Of a stretch of DNA of 33,852 nt, positions 1 to 7,098 are shown in pieces. The first letter of the stretch is position 1. Each line of letters starts with the position of its first letter. The notes under the pieces are model-generated. The model did not search any database, had not been told where the DNA came from, and saw only the letters and a program-made list of their open reading frames with translations. The stretch is from Candidatus Magasanikbacteria bacterium CG_4_10_14_0_2_um_filter_33_14. GTDB lineage: Bacteria > Patescibacteriota > Patescibacteriia > Magasanikbacterales > UBA922. The position numbers were made by a program, and so were the translations under genes. Where the stretch lies: positions 1 through 33,852 of the forward strand of contig PFPL01000041.1 in the NCBI GenBank assembly GCA_002793035.1, read 5' to 3'.

Positions 1-1049
1 TTCAACTCTTTCTTATAATAACTTTCATATATAGCCATAACAGAAAGATAAAGAGCAGCAATCACAGGACCTATCACAAAACCAGAAGCTCCAAACAAAG
101 CCAACCCACCCAAAATACTAAAGAAAACCAACAAAGGATGCATTTGAATATCCTTGCCAATAAAGGCAGGACGAATAAGATTATCAACAAAACTAATAAC
201 TACCGTAGCAATAGCCAGAACGATAGCCTGCCAAATATTTCCAACTACAAGCATTATAATCGCAGCAATCCCAAGGACAAGAGAAGGTCCTACAGCAGGT
301 ATAATAGCTATAATAACCATGATTACACCCCAAACAAAAGCTCCCTTTACACCCGTCAACCAAAATGTCAGACCACCAAGCGTACCTTGGATAGTACCAA
401 CAAATAAAGTACTTTTGAGAGTAGCTCTTACTGTAGAAGTGAATCTATCATAGAGACTTACTTCATATTTATTTCCCAAAGGTGAGATTTTTTCTAACCA
501 AAGCAACAATCTTTTACCATCTTTGAAAAAATAATACAAAGTGTAAAACATTATAAATAATTTGAATAAAAAGATAAGAGAAACTCGAGTACTATCAGTA
601 ATAAAATTGATTATTTGACTACTAAGTTTTTTAGTAAAATCATTGGCATAATTTGTCCAATTACTCTTTATATCTGACAAATATGGAGATAAAGGAGTCT
701 TTTCTATCCAATTGGATACTTGATTAGAATCTTGAAACAAACCACTCTTAGAGACAGCACTATACAGAGAAATAGATTGATTAACCAATAAAACAGATAA
801 TATACTGACTACCAAAATCAACAACAAAAAAACAACACTTGCCGAAATACCAGCACTTAATCCTTCTTTTTTAAATAATTTTAAAAACCATTTGTAAAGT
901 GGATAAAAAACGACAGCAAGCACTGCTGCCCAAAATATAGGATAAAAAAATGGAGCAAAAAGATATAATACTCCCAAAGTCAAAATGCCAATAAGACCGA
1001 AAAAAAATATCGCTCTCATTTTATTAAAATTTGCTTTACCTTTTAACAT
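1..1049 (-). CDS. AI-2E family (PerM/TqsA-like) membrane permease, 3' end cut by window edge
   Basis: The first 349 codons are present and the gene runs off the left edge with no stop. I translated it by hand. The N-terminus has two hydrophobic segments (about residues 13-30 and 33-52), followed by a further membrane segment, a soluble stretch, and a cluster of membrane helices. The C-terminal part carries the family hallmark DNLIRPAFIGKDIQMHP, followed by LLVFFSILGGLALFGASG and GPVIAAL. AI-2E family proteins are multi-pass inner-membrane proteins; members are linked to autoinducer-2 export or ion antiport, but substrates are mostly unknown. An in-frame ATG at 1019 is an alternative start. 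Neither start has a ribosome-binding motif. The family call is secure; the substrate is not. Confidence 0.9.
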   Translation of the reverse strand, partial: MLKGKANFNKMRAIFFFGLIGILTLGVLYLFAPFFYPIFWAAVLAVVFYPLYKWFLKLFKKEGLSAGISASVVFLLLILVVSILSVLLVNQSISLYSAVSKSGLFQDSNQVSNWIEKTPLSPYLSDIKSNWTNYANDFTKKLSSQIINFITDSTRVSLIFLFKLFIMFYTLYYFFKDGKRLLLWLEKISPLGNKYEVSLYDRFTSTVRATLKSTLFVGTIQGTLGGLTFWLTGVKGAFVWGVIMVIIAIIPAVGPSLVLGIAAIIMLVVGNIWQAIVLAIATVVISFVDNLIRPAFIGKDIQMHPLLVFFSILGGLALFGASGFVIGPVIAALYLSVMAIYESYYKKEL

Positions 1050-1095
1050 ATGAAAATTATTAATGATATTTTTAGTATATCATAATATACAAAAA

Positions 1096-1860
1096 TTAAA
1101 CAATTTTATCTTTGGTTATATACTTCCACTTACCAATAGGTAATACTCCAAGTTTTAATTTATTTATTCTAGTACGACGCAGTGACAAAACATTATATCC
1201 AATATTACCAAACATTTTTCTAATTTGACGATTTTTACCTTCTGTAAGAATTGCTGTGATAATGCTTTTTCTACCTTTTTTGAATTCTTTCAATATTTGA
1301 ATTCCTTGCACATAACCACTGTCTATCTTCATTCCTTTGGTCAAAATATTTACAGCATCTTTGTTCAAAAAACCATCTATTGTTACCTCATACTCTTTTT
1401 CATGCTCATACTTAGGATGAGTTAACTCGTTGGTAAGTTCTCCATCATCGGTAAGTAATATCAGACCTTCAGAATCTTTGTCCAATCTACCGACAGGATA
1501 AACTCTAGTATTCAATTTTTGTCCTTTTTGAACACAATTTTGTGATGTAATCAAATCCAAAACAGAAGAACCTTGTTCACTAGAAGCACTACTAATATAA
1601 CCAACTGGTTTATTGAGGGCAATATATATTTTGGAATTATTAGAAAAATTTTGTATATTTTTATCCTTTTCTTTGTATGGTTTTCCCGTAATTTTATTGA
1701 GCAAGACTTCTACAATATCTTTTCCTGCCTCAACTTTTACTCCCATCTCCGTCACCAATTCACCATTCACTTTTACTTTTCTAGCCAAAATAAGCTCTTC
1801 AGCCTTACGACGAGAACATATTCCAATGTCAGCCATGTGTTTTTGTAATCTAATCAACAT
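1096..1860 (-). CDS. RsuA/RluB-family rRNA pseudouridine synthase
   Basis: This 254-residue protein has the two domains of the RsuA/RluB/RluE/RluF family. An N-terminal S4 RNA-binding domain (about residues 3-50, RLQKHMADIGICSRRKAEE...VKVNG) is followed by a catalytic domain. The catalytic motif is GRLDKDSEGLILLTDDG, with catalytic Asp127, and the C-terminal family motif GKNRQIRKMF is present. The enzyme isomerises uridine in rRNA; the choice between 16S and 23S targets cannot be read from sequence alone. The linker between the two domains (about residues 57-78) is Lys/Asn-rich and somewhat long. It is transcribed toward the AI-2E gene 46 bases downstream. The start follows an A/T-rich leader with no Shine-Dalgarno motif. 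Confidence 0.93.
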   Translation of the reverse strand: MLIRLQKHMADIGICSRRKAEELILARKVKVNGELVTEMGVKVEAGKDIVEVLLNKITGKPYKEKDKNIQNFSNNSKIYIALNKPVGYISSASSEQGSSVLDLITSQNCVQKGQKLNTRVYPVGRLDKDSEGLILLTDDGELTNELTHPKYEHEKEYEVTIDGFLNKDAVNILTKGMKIDSGYVQGIQILKEFKKGRKSIITAILTEGKNRQIRKMFGNIGYNVLSLRRTRINKLKLGVLPIGKWKYITKDKIV

Positions 1861-1914
1861 ATCAAAAAAATAGACTGAGTCTGCTGTATTTGCCGATTCT
1901 GCTAATAAATCTCC

Positions 1915-1937
1915 TAAAAAATAAGAGGTACTCTTAA
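1915..1937 (-). terminator. Intrinsic terminator after the 71-residue protein gene
   Basis: Read on the minus strand, a 6-bp stem (TAAGAG / CTCTTA, 3-base loop) is followed by ATTTTTTAGG. It sits 14 bases past the stop at 1951 and would end the 4358-1951 transcript before the pseudouridine synthase gene. The stem is short, so efficiency is uncertain. Confidence 0.5.
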
Positions 1938-1950
1938 AAAATCAAACTAA

Positions 1951-2166
1951 TTAAAACTTGAAAATACTACGAAGCAAAGTTCTAAACCAATTCTTAGCCG
2001 TACTTTTTGCCATGTTTCCTGCCATGTTCTTGGCAAGCATTTTTCCCAAATCTCCTTTGGACATGCCAGCTTGTTTCATAGCGGCGTCCATTTGTTCCTT
2101 TTCACTCATATTTGAGTAATCTGGAGTAGAATTATTACTTGAAGTATTTTGAGTATTATTTTCCAT
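1951..2166 (-). CDS. Hypothetical 71-residue protein with amphipathic C-terminus
   Basis: I do not recognise this family. The N-terminal 25 residues are Asn/Ser/Thr-rich and look disordered. The middle is Met/Lys/Ala-rich and probably helical (KEQMDAAMKQAGMSKGDLGKM). The C-terminus (about residues 58-71, NWFRTLLRSIFKF) alternates aromatic/aliphatic with basic residues, as in membrane-binding amphipathic helices. It is the last gene of the minus-strand cluster starting at 4358 and is followed by a hairpin terminator. Coding status is supported by the clean frame, operon position and protein-like composition; function is unknown. Confidence 0.6.
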   Translation of the reverse strand: MENNTQNTSSNNSTPDYSNMSEKEQMDAAMKQAGMSKGDLGKMLAKNMAGNMAKSTAKNWFRTLLRSIFKF

Positions 2167-2178
2167 AATATTTTTTAA

Positions 2179-2305
2179 TCCCGACTAATTTATCCGCCTT
2201 GGGTGGAGTCGGAACAAGAGGGTTTACTTCCTCGTAGCTTGCTATCCCGACTAAGTCGGGATTCCTTCTCATACCCCATCAGTTTGCTGCAGGGTAGTTA
2301 ATTAA
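2179..2305. repeat. Palindrome-rich intergenic element
   Basis: The gap between the 71- and 146-residue protein genes is less AT-rich than its surroundings. It contains a perfect 9-bp-arm palindrome (2244-2262, ATCCCGACT A AGTCGGGAT). A second imperfect hairpin near 2272-2298 has arms TACCC and GGGTA around CAG/CTG. The 12-mer ATACCCCATCAG at 2271-2282 recurs exactly at 31861-31872, in the tRNA spacer, where a CCCGAC/GTCGGG palindrome also occurs. This looks like a dispersed intergenic repeat family; mobility or function is not shown. Confidence 0.6.
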
Positions 2306-2746
2306 TTATAAACCAAAACTTTCTCTAATAGTTTTTTCCATCTGAGCTGTTTTTCTTTGGTGTATTTCTTTATTTCTTCTTACTTCTGCCGTTCTACGTC
2401 TAGAAGCAGATTCAGCTCTTCTACTTCTTGGTCTAGTCTCCTTAGAAGCACCATCATCTGTTTCACCAGAAAAAACTTCTATACCAAGATCTTCTCTTGC
2501 TTTTTGCTCTGCAAATTTTGCAGGATCAAGAGGAACTTCCACAGTTTTTTCTTCAGAAAATTTATTATCATTGGCAGGTGTACCTTCCAATTGATTATCC
2601 TTTTCTAAAGTACGTCTTGGTTTATTCAAATGTGAGTCTTCCTCTGAGATAGCTTTCAGACGCGCTGCCTCAGCCTCAGCTTTAGCTTGTTTTTTTAAGT
2701 TCCAAGCTTCTATCACTGGATTTCTGAGTCTAGCTTCTACGGACAT
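2306..2746 (-). CDS. Hypothetical 146-residue charged protein
   Basis: No family was recognised. The protein is soluble and highly charged, with no signal peptide or membrane helix. Residues about 15-35 (LKKQAKAEAEAARLKAISEE) look like a charged helix. The centre is acidic and Pro/Glu-rich. Residues about 104-135 are strongly basic, with repeated Arg pairs (RPRSRRAESASRRRT), which could bind nucleic acid. It lies 24 bases downstream of the 383-residue gene on the same strand and is probably cotranscribed with it. It may be part of a set of disordered lineage-specific proteins. Confidence 0.6.
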   Translation of the reverse strand: MSVEARLRNPVIEAWNLKKQAKAEAEAARLKAISEEDSHLNKPRRTLEKDNQLEGTPANDNKFSEEKTVEVPLDPAKFAEQKAREDLGIEVFSGETDDGASKETRPRSRRAESASRRRTAEVRRNKEIHQRKTAQMEKTIRESFGL

Positions 2747-2770
2747 ATATTTGTGTTAAAAGATAAATAA

Positions 2771-3922
2771 TTATTTACCAAGTAGTCTGGCCCAAAAACC
2801 TTTTTTTTCTTTTTTAGCCAATTTTTTGTTAACAGAAGTTTCATCAAATCCAGCTTTTTCAATACTTTTTTGAACACCTGTTTCTATTGTAATTTCATCA
2901 ACAGCATTTTCTGCTTGTACATTAGAATTTGACATTCCTTTTACTCTATCATAATCAGTACTCCACTCTGAACTACTTTTAGATCTACCAAATTCTTTTG
3001 GACCTTTGGCATTCTCAATTGTATAACCTTTTTTTCTGGCTTCTGCAAGAACCTGTTGTTGTTGTTTTACGTCTGCTGTTTTATTATATTCTGTTACAGA
3101 AGAATCGTCTTCATTTTTAACGTCTTCATAAGCTTTAGACCATTTATCTTGACTACCCTTACCTCTATCAAGACCAAGACTATGTCTAAGCTGTTCTATT
3201 TCTTTTAATTTGTTATCAAGGTCAATACCTTGTGCTCTAAATTTTTCTACTTTTTTAATATTTCTTGAAAAAAATCCTTTTGGAATACTACCATCTTCAT
3301 TTATTTTTATTTTAAGATCATCATAGTTTGATCTGATTTCAGATATAAGATAAGCAAGACGATCTTGTCCGTTACCCTCTACTTCTGAAAGACCTTCTTG
3401 TTTTGTACCAGAAAAATTTCTTTGAGAACCTGGCATTTCACTATTTGTGTTACTAGAAAAAACATGACTAGTATTAACATTTGAGTCTCCTACTTTCTCA
3501 CTAGGCTTTCTTAAACTAACAGTATGATCATCTGGAGATCCTGCTTTGTTTATCATGTCAAAAGTAGCTTCTATTTCTTTTTTCTTTTTAGAATTTTCTA
3601 TACTTTTTTGAATATCAACAGAATCCTCAGGAATTGGAGGAGGAACTTCTCTTTGAGCACGTGCCAATTTTAACTGTTCTGTCACAGACATTCCTGTTGG
3701 TTCAACAGTTTTATAACCCTCACCACTAGAAATACGTTTTCTTGCCTGAGCAGCATTTTCATCAGAAAATCTTTGTGCCTTTTCTTTTAAAGTTAATTTA
3801 CGATTATTTTCGACCTGTTGAACAGGTCTCTCTGTTTTTCTAGTATCTGGATGACGTTTTGACGGCATCTTAGACTCTTTTTCTACTTTTGGATCTACTT
3901 TTGGTGATTGTTCTCCTCTCAT
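2771..3922 (-). CDS. Hypothetical 383-residue low-complexity charged protein with PPPIPE motif
   Basis: No known domain was recognised. The sequence is dominated by Lys, Glu, Ser and Asn and is probably largely disordered, with short helical stretches around residues 190-250. A proline motif VPPPIPEDS near residues 93-101 closely matches QIPPPIPENS at the C-terminus of the neighbouring 112-residue protein. The C-terminus (KKEKKGFWARLLGK) is a basic, aromatic amphipathic tail like that of the 71-residue protein. There is no signal peptide. Its position between two other unknown charged proteins suggests a joint function. A possible -10 (TATAAT on the minus strand near 3945) may give it its own promoter. 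Confidence 0.65.
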   Translation of the reverse strand: MRGEQSPKVDPKVEKESKMPSKRHPDTRKTERPVQQVENNRKLTLKEKAQRFSDENAAQARKRISSGEGYKTVEPTGMSVTEQLKLARAQREVPPPIPEDSVDIQKSIENSKKKKEIEATFDMINKAGSPDDHTVSLRKPSEKVGDSNVNTSHVFSSNTNSEMPGSQRNFSGTKQEGLSEVEGNGQDRLAYLISEIRSNYDDLKIKINEDGSIPKGFFSRNIKKVEKFRAQGIDLDNKLKEIEQLRHSLGLDRGKGSQDKWSKAYEDVKNEDDSSVTEYNKTADVKQQQQVLAEARKKGYTIENAKGPKEFGRSKSSSEWSTDYDRVKGMSNSNVQAENAVDEITIETGVQKSIEKAGFDETSVNKKLAKKEKKGFWARLLGK

Positions 3923-4019
3923 ATTTTTATGTTAGAGATGAATTATATTATTTGAAATTTTTTGTAAAACGAGGTTACAAATATTTTTTTCAAATAAATT
4001 TTTATAATTAAAATTGATA

Positions 4020-4358
4020 TTATTTAGAGTTTTCTGGAATTGGTGGTGGTATCTGCATTTTTCTTTCTATTTTTGCTTGTTTACTCATAGCAGAAATCTC
4101 AGCTTTTATATTTGCCAACGTAGCATTTTTATCTACTTCTTTTTCGATTTTTTCTTTTCTTTTTTGTTCTTCTTCTTTTTTGTTTGCAGCTCTTTTTTCA
4201 GCCTTATAAACTGTATTAGCAACCAAAACATCTGCTCTTGTCTGATATCTCATATCAGCTTCTTCTCTAAGAGAAGATCTATCTAGATCACTAGTAGCAC
4301 CAGAAGTGCCCGTAATTCTTTCTAATCCATTCTGTTTTGAATGATTATTTTCTATCAT
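4020..4358 (-). CDS. Hypothetical 112-residue helical protein ending in PPPIPENSK
   Basis: The family is unrecognised. Residues about 30-95 are a long charged helix or coiled coil (AEKRAANKKEEEQKRKEKIE). The C-terminus is QIPPPIPENSK, a proline motif shared with the adjacent 383-residue protein. It has no membrane segment or signal peptide. It is the first gene after the perfect consensus promoter at 4423-4451, so it may be among the more strongly transcribed genes in this window. The start ATG is preceded by A/T-rich DNA with no Shine-Dalgarno. Function is unknown. Confidence 0.65.
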   Translation of the reverse strand: MIENNHSKQNGLERITGTSGATSDLDRSSLREEADMRYQTRADVLVANTVYKAEKRAANKKEEEQKRKEKIEKEVDKNATLANIKAEISAMSKQAKIERKMQIPPPIPENSK

Positions 4359-4422
4359 AATAAAATATTAGAAATAAAAAGTTTTAAAAAAATTTATTAC
4401 TTTTTTAAGTGATTATGTACTT

Positions 4423-4451
4423 ATTATAGCACAAAAAACACGTTTTGTCAA
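4423..4451 (-). promoter_or_regulatory. Perfect consensus sigma70-type promoter for the charged-protein cluster
   Basis: On the minus strand the -35 is TTGACA (4446-4451) and the -10 is TATAAT (4423-4428), separated by exactly 17 bases. The -10 also has an extended TGC in front. Transcription would start near 4416, about 58 bases upstream of the 112-residue protein start at 4358. Confidence 0.85.
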
Positions 4452-4471
4452 TGTCTTTTTTTCGCTAACTA

Positions 4472-4499
4472 TTGCATTTTTTGAAAAAATCATTATAAT
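4472..4499 (+). promoter_or_regulatory. Promoter for miaB-miaA
   Basis: The -35 TTGCAT (4472-4477) and -10 TATAAT (4494-4499) have a 16-base spacer. The predicted start near 4506 leaves a leader of about 90 bases before miaB. That leader contains a 15-codon ORF (4544-4591) ending 6 bases before the miaB ATG; no terminator is visible there. The promoter is divergent from the one at 4423-4451, with 20 bases between them. Confidence 0.65.
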
Positions 4500-4597
4500 T
4501 GTAACACTAATATTAACAAGAATTTATACTAATTATTTTTTTAATGAACATTCCCCGTTCCACATTCCTTATTGTAAATAATAAATGTTAAAATTTT

Positions 4598-5938
4598 ATG
4601 AAAGACCAGCAAGAAAACAAAAAATTCCACTATCATATCATAACATTTGGTTGTCAGATGAACAAAAATGATTCAGAACGTATCGAATCTATTTTTGAGT
4701 CTATGAATATGAGTGCGACTGACAAACCAGAAGATGCTGATGTTATTCTTATGAACAGTTGTTCTATCCGTGAATCTGCTGAAGACCGTATTTATAGTTT
4801 CAGTCATGAATTTGCAAAATTGAAAGAAAAGAAACCAAACTTAATCGTCGCTGTCACTGGTTGTATGCCTGGTCGTGACAAAGACGGGACTCTACGACGT
4901 AGACTAAAAGGTGTGGATCTATTTTTCCCTACCAAAGACGTCATCATGATGCCAAAGTGGCTCAGTGAGCTCAATCCTGAGCTACGACCAATTGACTTAG
5001 AACTCGACTACCTAAGTGTCAAACCACATGTAAAGACCAAATTTCAGGCTTTTGTGACCATACAGACTGGTTGTAATCAGTTTTGTACTTATTGTGTTGT
5101 ACCTTACGCCCGCGGAATGGAAATAAACCGACCTCTCAAAGATATCCTTGATGAAGTAAAGTCGCTGGTAAATGATGGCTGTCTAGAAATCACACTACTA
5201 GGCCAAATCGTCAATCATTGGATTGCCAAAGAAGATGACAAATTTAGTACTGAAAATCCTTATAAACAAAATGACTTTGCCAAATTACTTTGGGAACTAA
5301 ACCAAATCGAAGGACTAGAACGTATTCATTGGACAGCACCTCACCCAATCCATATGGATGACGATGTGATTGACGCTCTAAGTTTGCCAAAACAATTGAA
5401 CTTCATTCACTTGCCTGTACAATCTGGTAGTAGCAAGATTCTAAAAAAGATGAATCGCAAACACACACGTGAATTATATTTGGAAAAGATAAAGAAGATT
5501 CGTGAGAAAAATCCAGACATTGCGATTGGGACAGATATTATAGTTGGTTTTTGTGATGAAACAGCCGAAGACTTTGCTGAAACAATTTCACTCTACAAAG
5601 AATGCGACTTCGATATTTCTTATACGGCAAAATATTCCAATAGATCTGGTACACTGGCAGACAAACTTTTCCCCGACAATGTCACACAAGATGAGAAGAA
5701 AAAACGCTGGTTTGAATTACAACACCTTATGGAAGACATCGTACTCCGTAAAAATCAAGTTTACAAAGGTAAAGAAGTCTCTGTCTTAGTAGACACCTTC
5801 AAAAATGGAATGTGCGGTGGCAACTCTCGAGAAATGAAACGTATCAATTTCCCAGGTAACCAAAACCTTGTGGGGAAAATTGTAAATGTAGAGATTACAG
5901 AGCCCTCACACTGGATTTTGTGGGGGAAAATGCTATAA
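4598..5938 (+). CDS. miaB: tRNA-2-methylthio-N6-dimethylallyladenosine synthase MiaB
   Basis: MiaB is a radical-SAM methylthiotransferase that converts i6A37 to ms2i6A37 in tRNAs reading UNN codons. The 446-residue protein has the three N-terminal cluster cysteines C19 (FGCQMN), C55 (NSCSIR) and C89 (VTGCMPG). The radical-SAM CxxxCxxC motif is at C159, C163 and C166 (CNQFCTYC). A C-terminal TRAM RNA-binding domain (about residues 380-446) follows. Length is normal for the family. The usual GQNVNSY motif reads GQIVNHW here, a modest deviation. It is 25 bases upstream of miaA, whose product makes its substrate, so the pair forms a pathway operon. MtaB/RimO alternatives are less likely given the GCQMN motif and the miaA linkage. 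Confidence 0.95.
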   Translation: MKDQQENKKFHYHIITFGCQMNKNDSERIESIFESMNMSATDKPEDADVILMNSCSIRESAEDRIYSFSHEFAKLKEKKPNLIVAVTGCMPGRDKDGTLRRRLKGVDLFFPTKDVIMMPKWLSELNPELRPIDLELDYLSVKPHVKTKFQAFVTIQTGCNQFCTYCVVPYARGMEINRPLKDILDEVKSLVNDGCLEITLLGQIVNHWIAKEDDKFSTENPYKQNDFAKLLWELNQIEGLERIHWTAPHPIHMDDDVIDALSLPKQLNFIHLPVQSGSSKILKKMNRKHTRELYLEKIKKIREKNPDIAIGTDIIVGFCDETAEDFAETISLYKECDFDISYTAKYSNRSGTLADKLFPDNVTQDEKKKRWFELQHLMEDIVLRKNQVYKGKEVSVLVDTFKNGMCGGNSREMKRINFPGNQNLVGKIVNVEITEPSHWILWGKML

Positions 5939-5963
5939 TAACAGTAGTTACTTATATCTAAAT

Positions 5964-6917
5964 ATGGTGTCAAACGAACATAACGACAACAAGCAACTAC
6001 CCAAACTTATAGTCATCTTGGGGCCAACAGCCAGTGGAAAGACTGAGTGGAGTTTGCATTTGGCAAAAAAATTTGATGGTGAAATAATTTCAGCTGACTC
6101 CCGACAAGTTTTTAAAAAAATGGATATAGGTACAGCCAAAGCACAGGGTGAATGGCGACGTGACGGTTTCAAACGTACTTATTATGTAGATGATGTTCCT
6201 CACTACATGATGGATTTTCTAGATCCTGGTAAATTCTTTACTGCAGCTAAATTTCATGATCAGTCTATAAAACATGTAAAAACCATCCACCGCAAAAACA
6301 AAAATCCTTTTGTCGTAGGTGGTACAGGTATGTACATACAATCTTTGGTGGATAATTATAAAATGCCAAGAATCCCCCCAAATAAAAAGCTACGCAGAAG
6401 CTTTGAAGAAAAAAGTAATGAGGAACTACTAGAATGGCTCAAACAAGTAGACCCAATTTCTGCAGAGATAATAGATCAAAATAATAAAAGAAGACTTATC
6501 CGCGCTCTAGAAGTAAGTATACTTAGTGGAGAACCTTTTTCTAGTCAACAAAAAATGGGAGAAGCTCTTTTTGATATTTTACAAATTGGTATCAAAGTAG
6601 ACAAAGAAACAATACACAAAAGAATTGAAGAAAGAGTAGACAAAATGATTGAAAATAACTTACTAAAAGAAATAGATGCACTCCTCAAACAAAAATATAG
6701 TTGGGATTTACCAAGTATGAGTGGAATAGGCTATCGCCAATTTCGTGAACACCTAGAAGGAACAGAGGAGCTAGAAAAGGCTATAAACAAATTGAAAAAA
6801 GAAACAAAACACTTTGCAAAAAAACAAATGACTTGGTTCAAAAGAGATAAAAGAATAAATTGGGTAGAAAAACGCGAAGAAGCTGAGAAGTTGATTGAAG
6901 AGTTTTTGGGTAAGTAG
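5964..6917 (+). CDS. miaA: tRNA dimethylallyltransferase MiaA
   Basis: MiaA transfers the dimethylallyl group of DMAPP to A37 of tRNA. Of its 317 residues, the P-loop is GPTASGKT (residues 20-27). It is followed by the substrate motif ADSRQVFKKMDIGTAK, the VGGTGMYI motif and the late GIGYRQ motif, all family hallmarks. Between GTAK and the conserved VPHYMMD there is a segment EWRRDGFKRTYYVDD somewhat longer than usual. The C-terminal helices end in a Lys/Glu-rich tail. It follows miaB on the same strand and is closed by the hairpin at 7043-7075. An alternative upstream start is not supported, because the ATG at 5964 fits the N-terminus. Confidence 0.95.
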   Translation: MVSNEHNDNKQLPKLIVILGPTASGKTEWSLHLAKKFDGEIISADSRQVFKKMDIGTAKAQGEWRRDGFKRTYYVDDVPHYMMDFLDPGKFFTAAKFHDQSIKHVKTIHRKNKNPFVVGGTGMYIQSLVDNYKMPRIPPNKKLRRSFEEKSNEELLEWLKQVDPISAEIIDQNNKRRLIRALEVSILSGEPFSSQQKMGEALFDILQIGIKVDKETIHKRIEERVDKMIENNLLKEIDALLKQKYSWDLPSMSGIGYRQFREHLEGTEELEKAINKLKKETKHFAKKQMTWFKRDKRINWVEKREEAEKLIEEFLGK

Positions 6918-7042
6918 TTATAATATAACCCAATAAAAATTTAGATTAAACGAATATTGACCCACTGACCTATTGCTCCATTTTTATTTTTACTATGTCA
7001 GCATGACAATGGGACAATAGAACAATAAAAATTATAATAAAA

Positions 7043-7079
7043 AAAGAAGCTATTCATATATTGAGTAGCTTCTTTATTT
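7043..7079. terminator. Bidirectional intrinsic terminator between miaA and the surface-protein gene
   Basis: A perfect 10-bp stem (AAAGAAGCTA 7043-7052 / TAGCTTCTTT 7066-7075) with a 13-base loop is flanked by A-runs on the left and T-runs on the right. It lies between two convergent genes and could serve both. Confidence 0.85.
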
Positions 7080-7098
7080 TTTATGTAATCAACAAACA

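Noticed and set aside
138-453. Plus-strand ORFs of 89 and 99 residues at the left edge
   Set aside because: They are antisense shadows of the AI-2E permease gene, whose frame shows clear family motifs.
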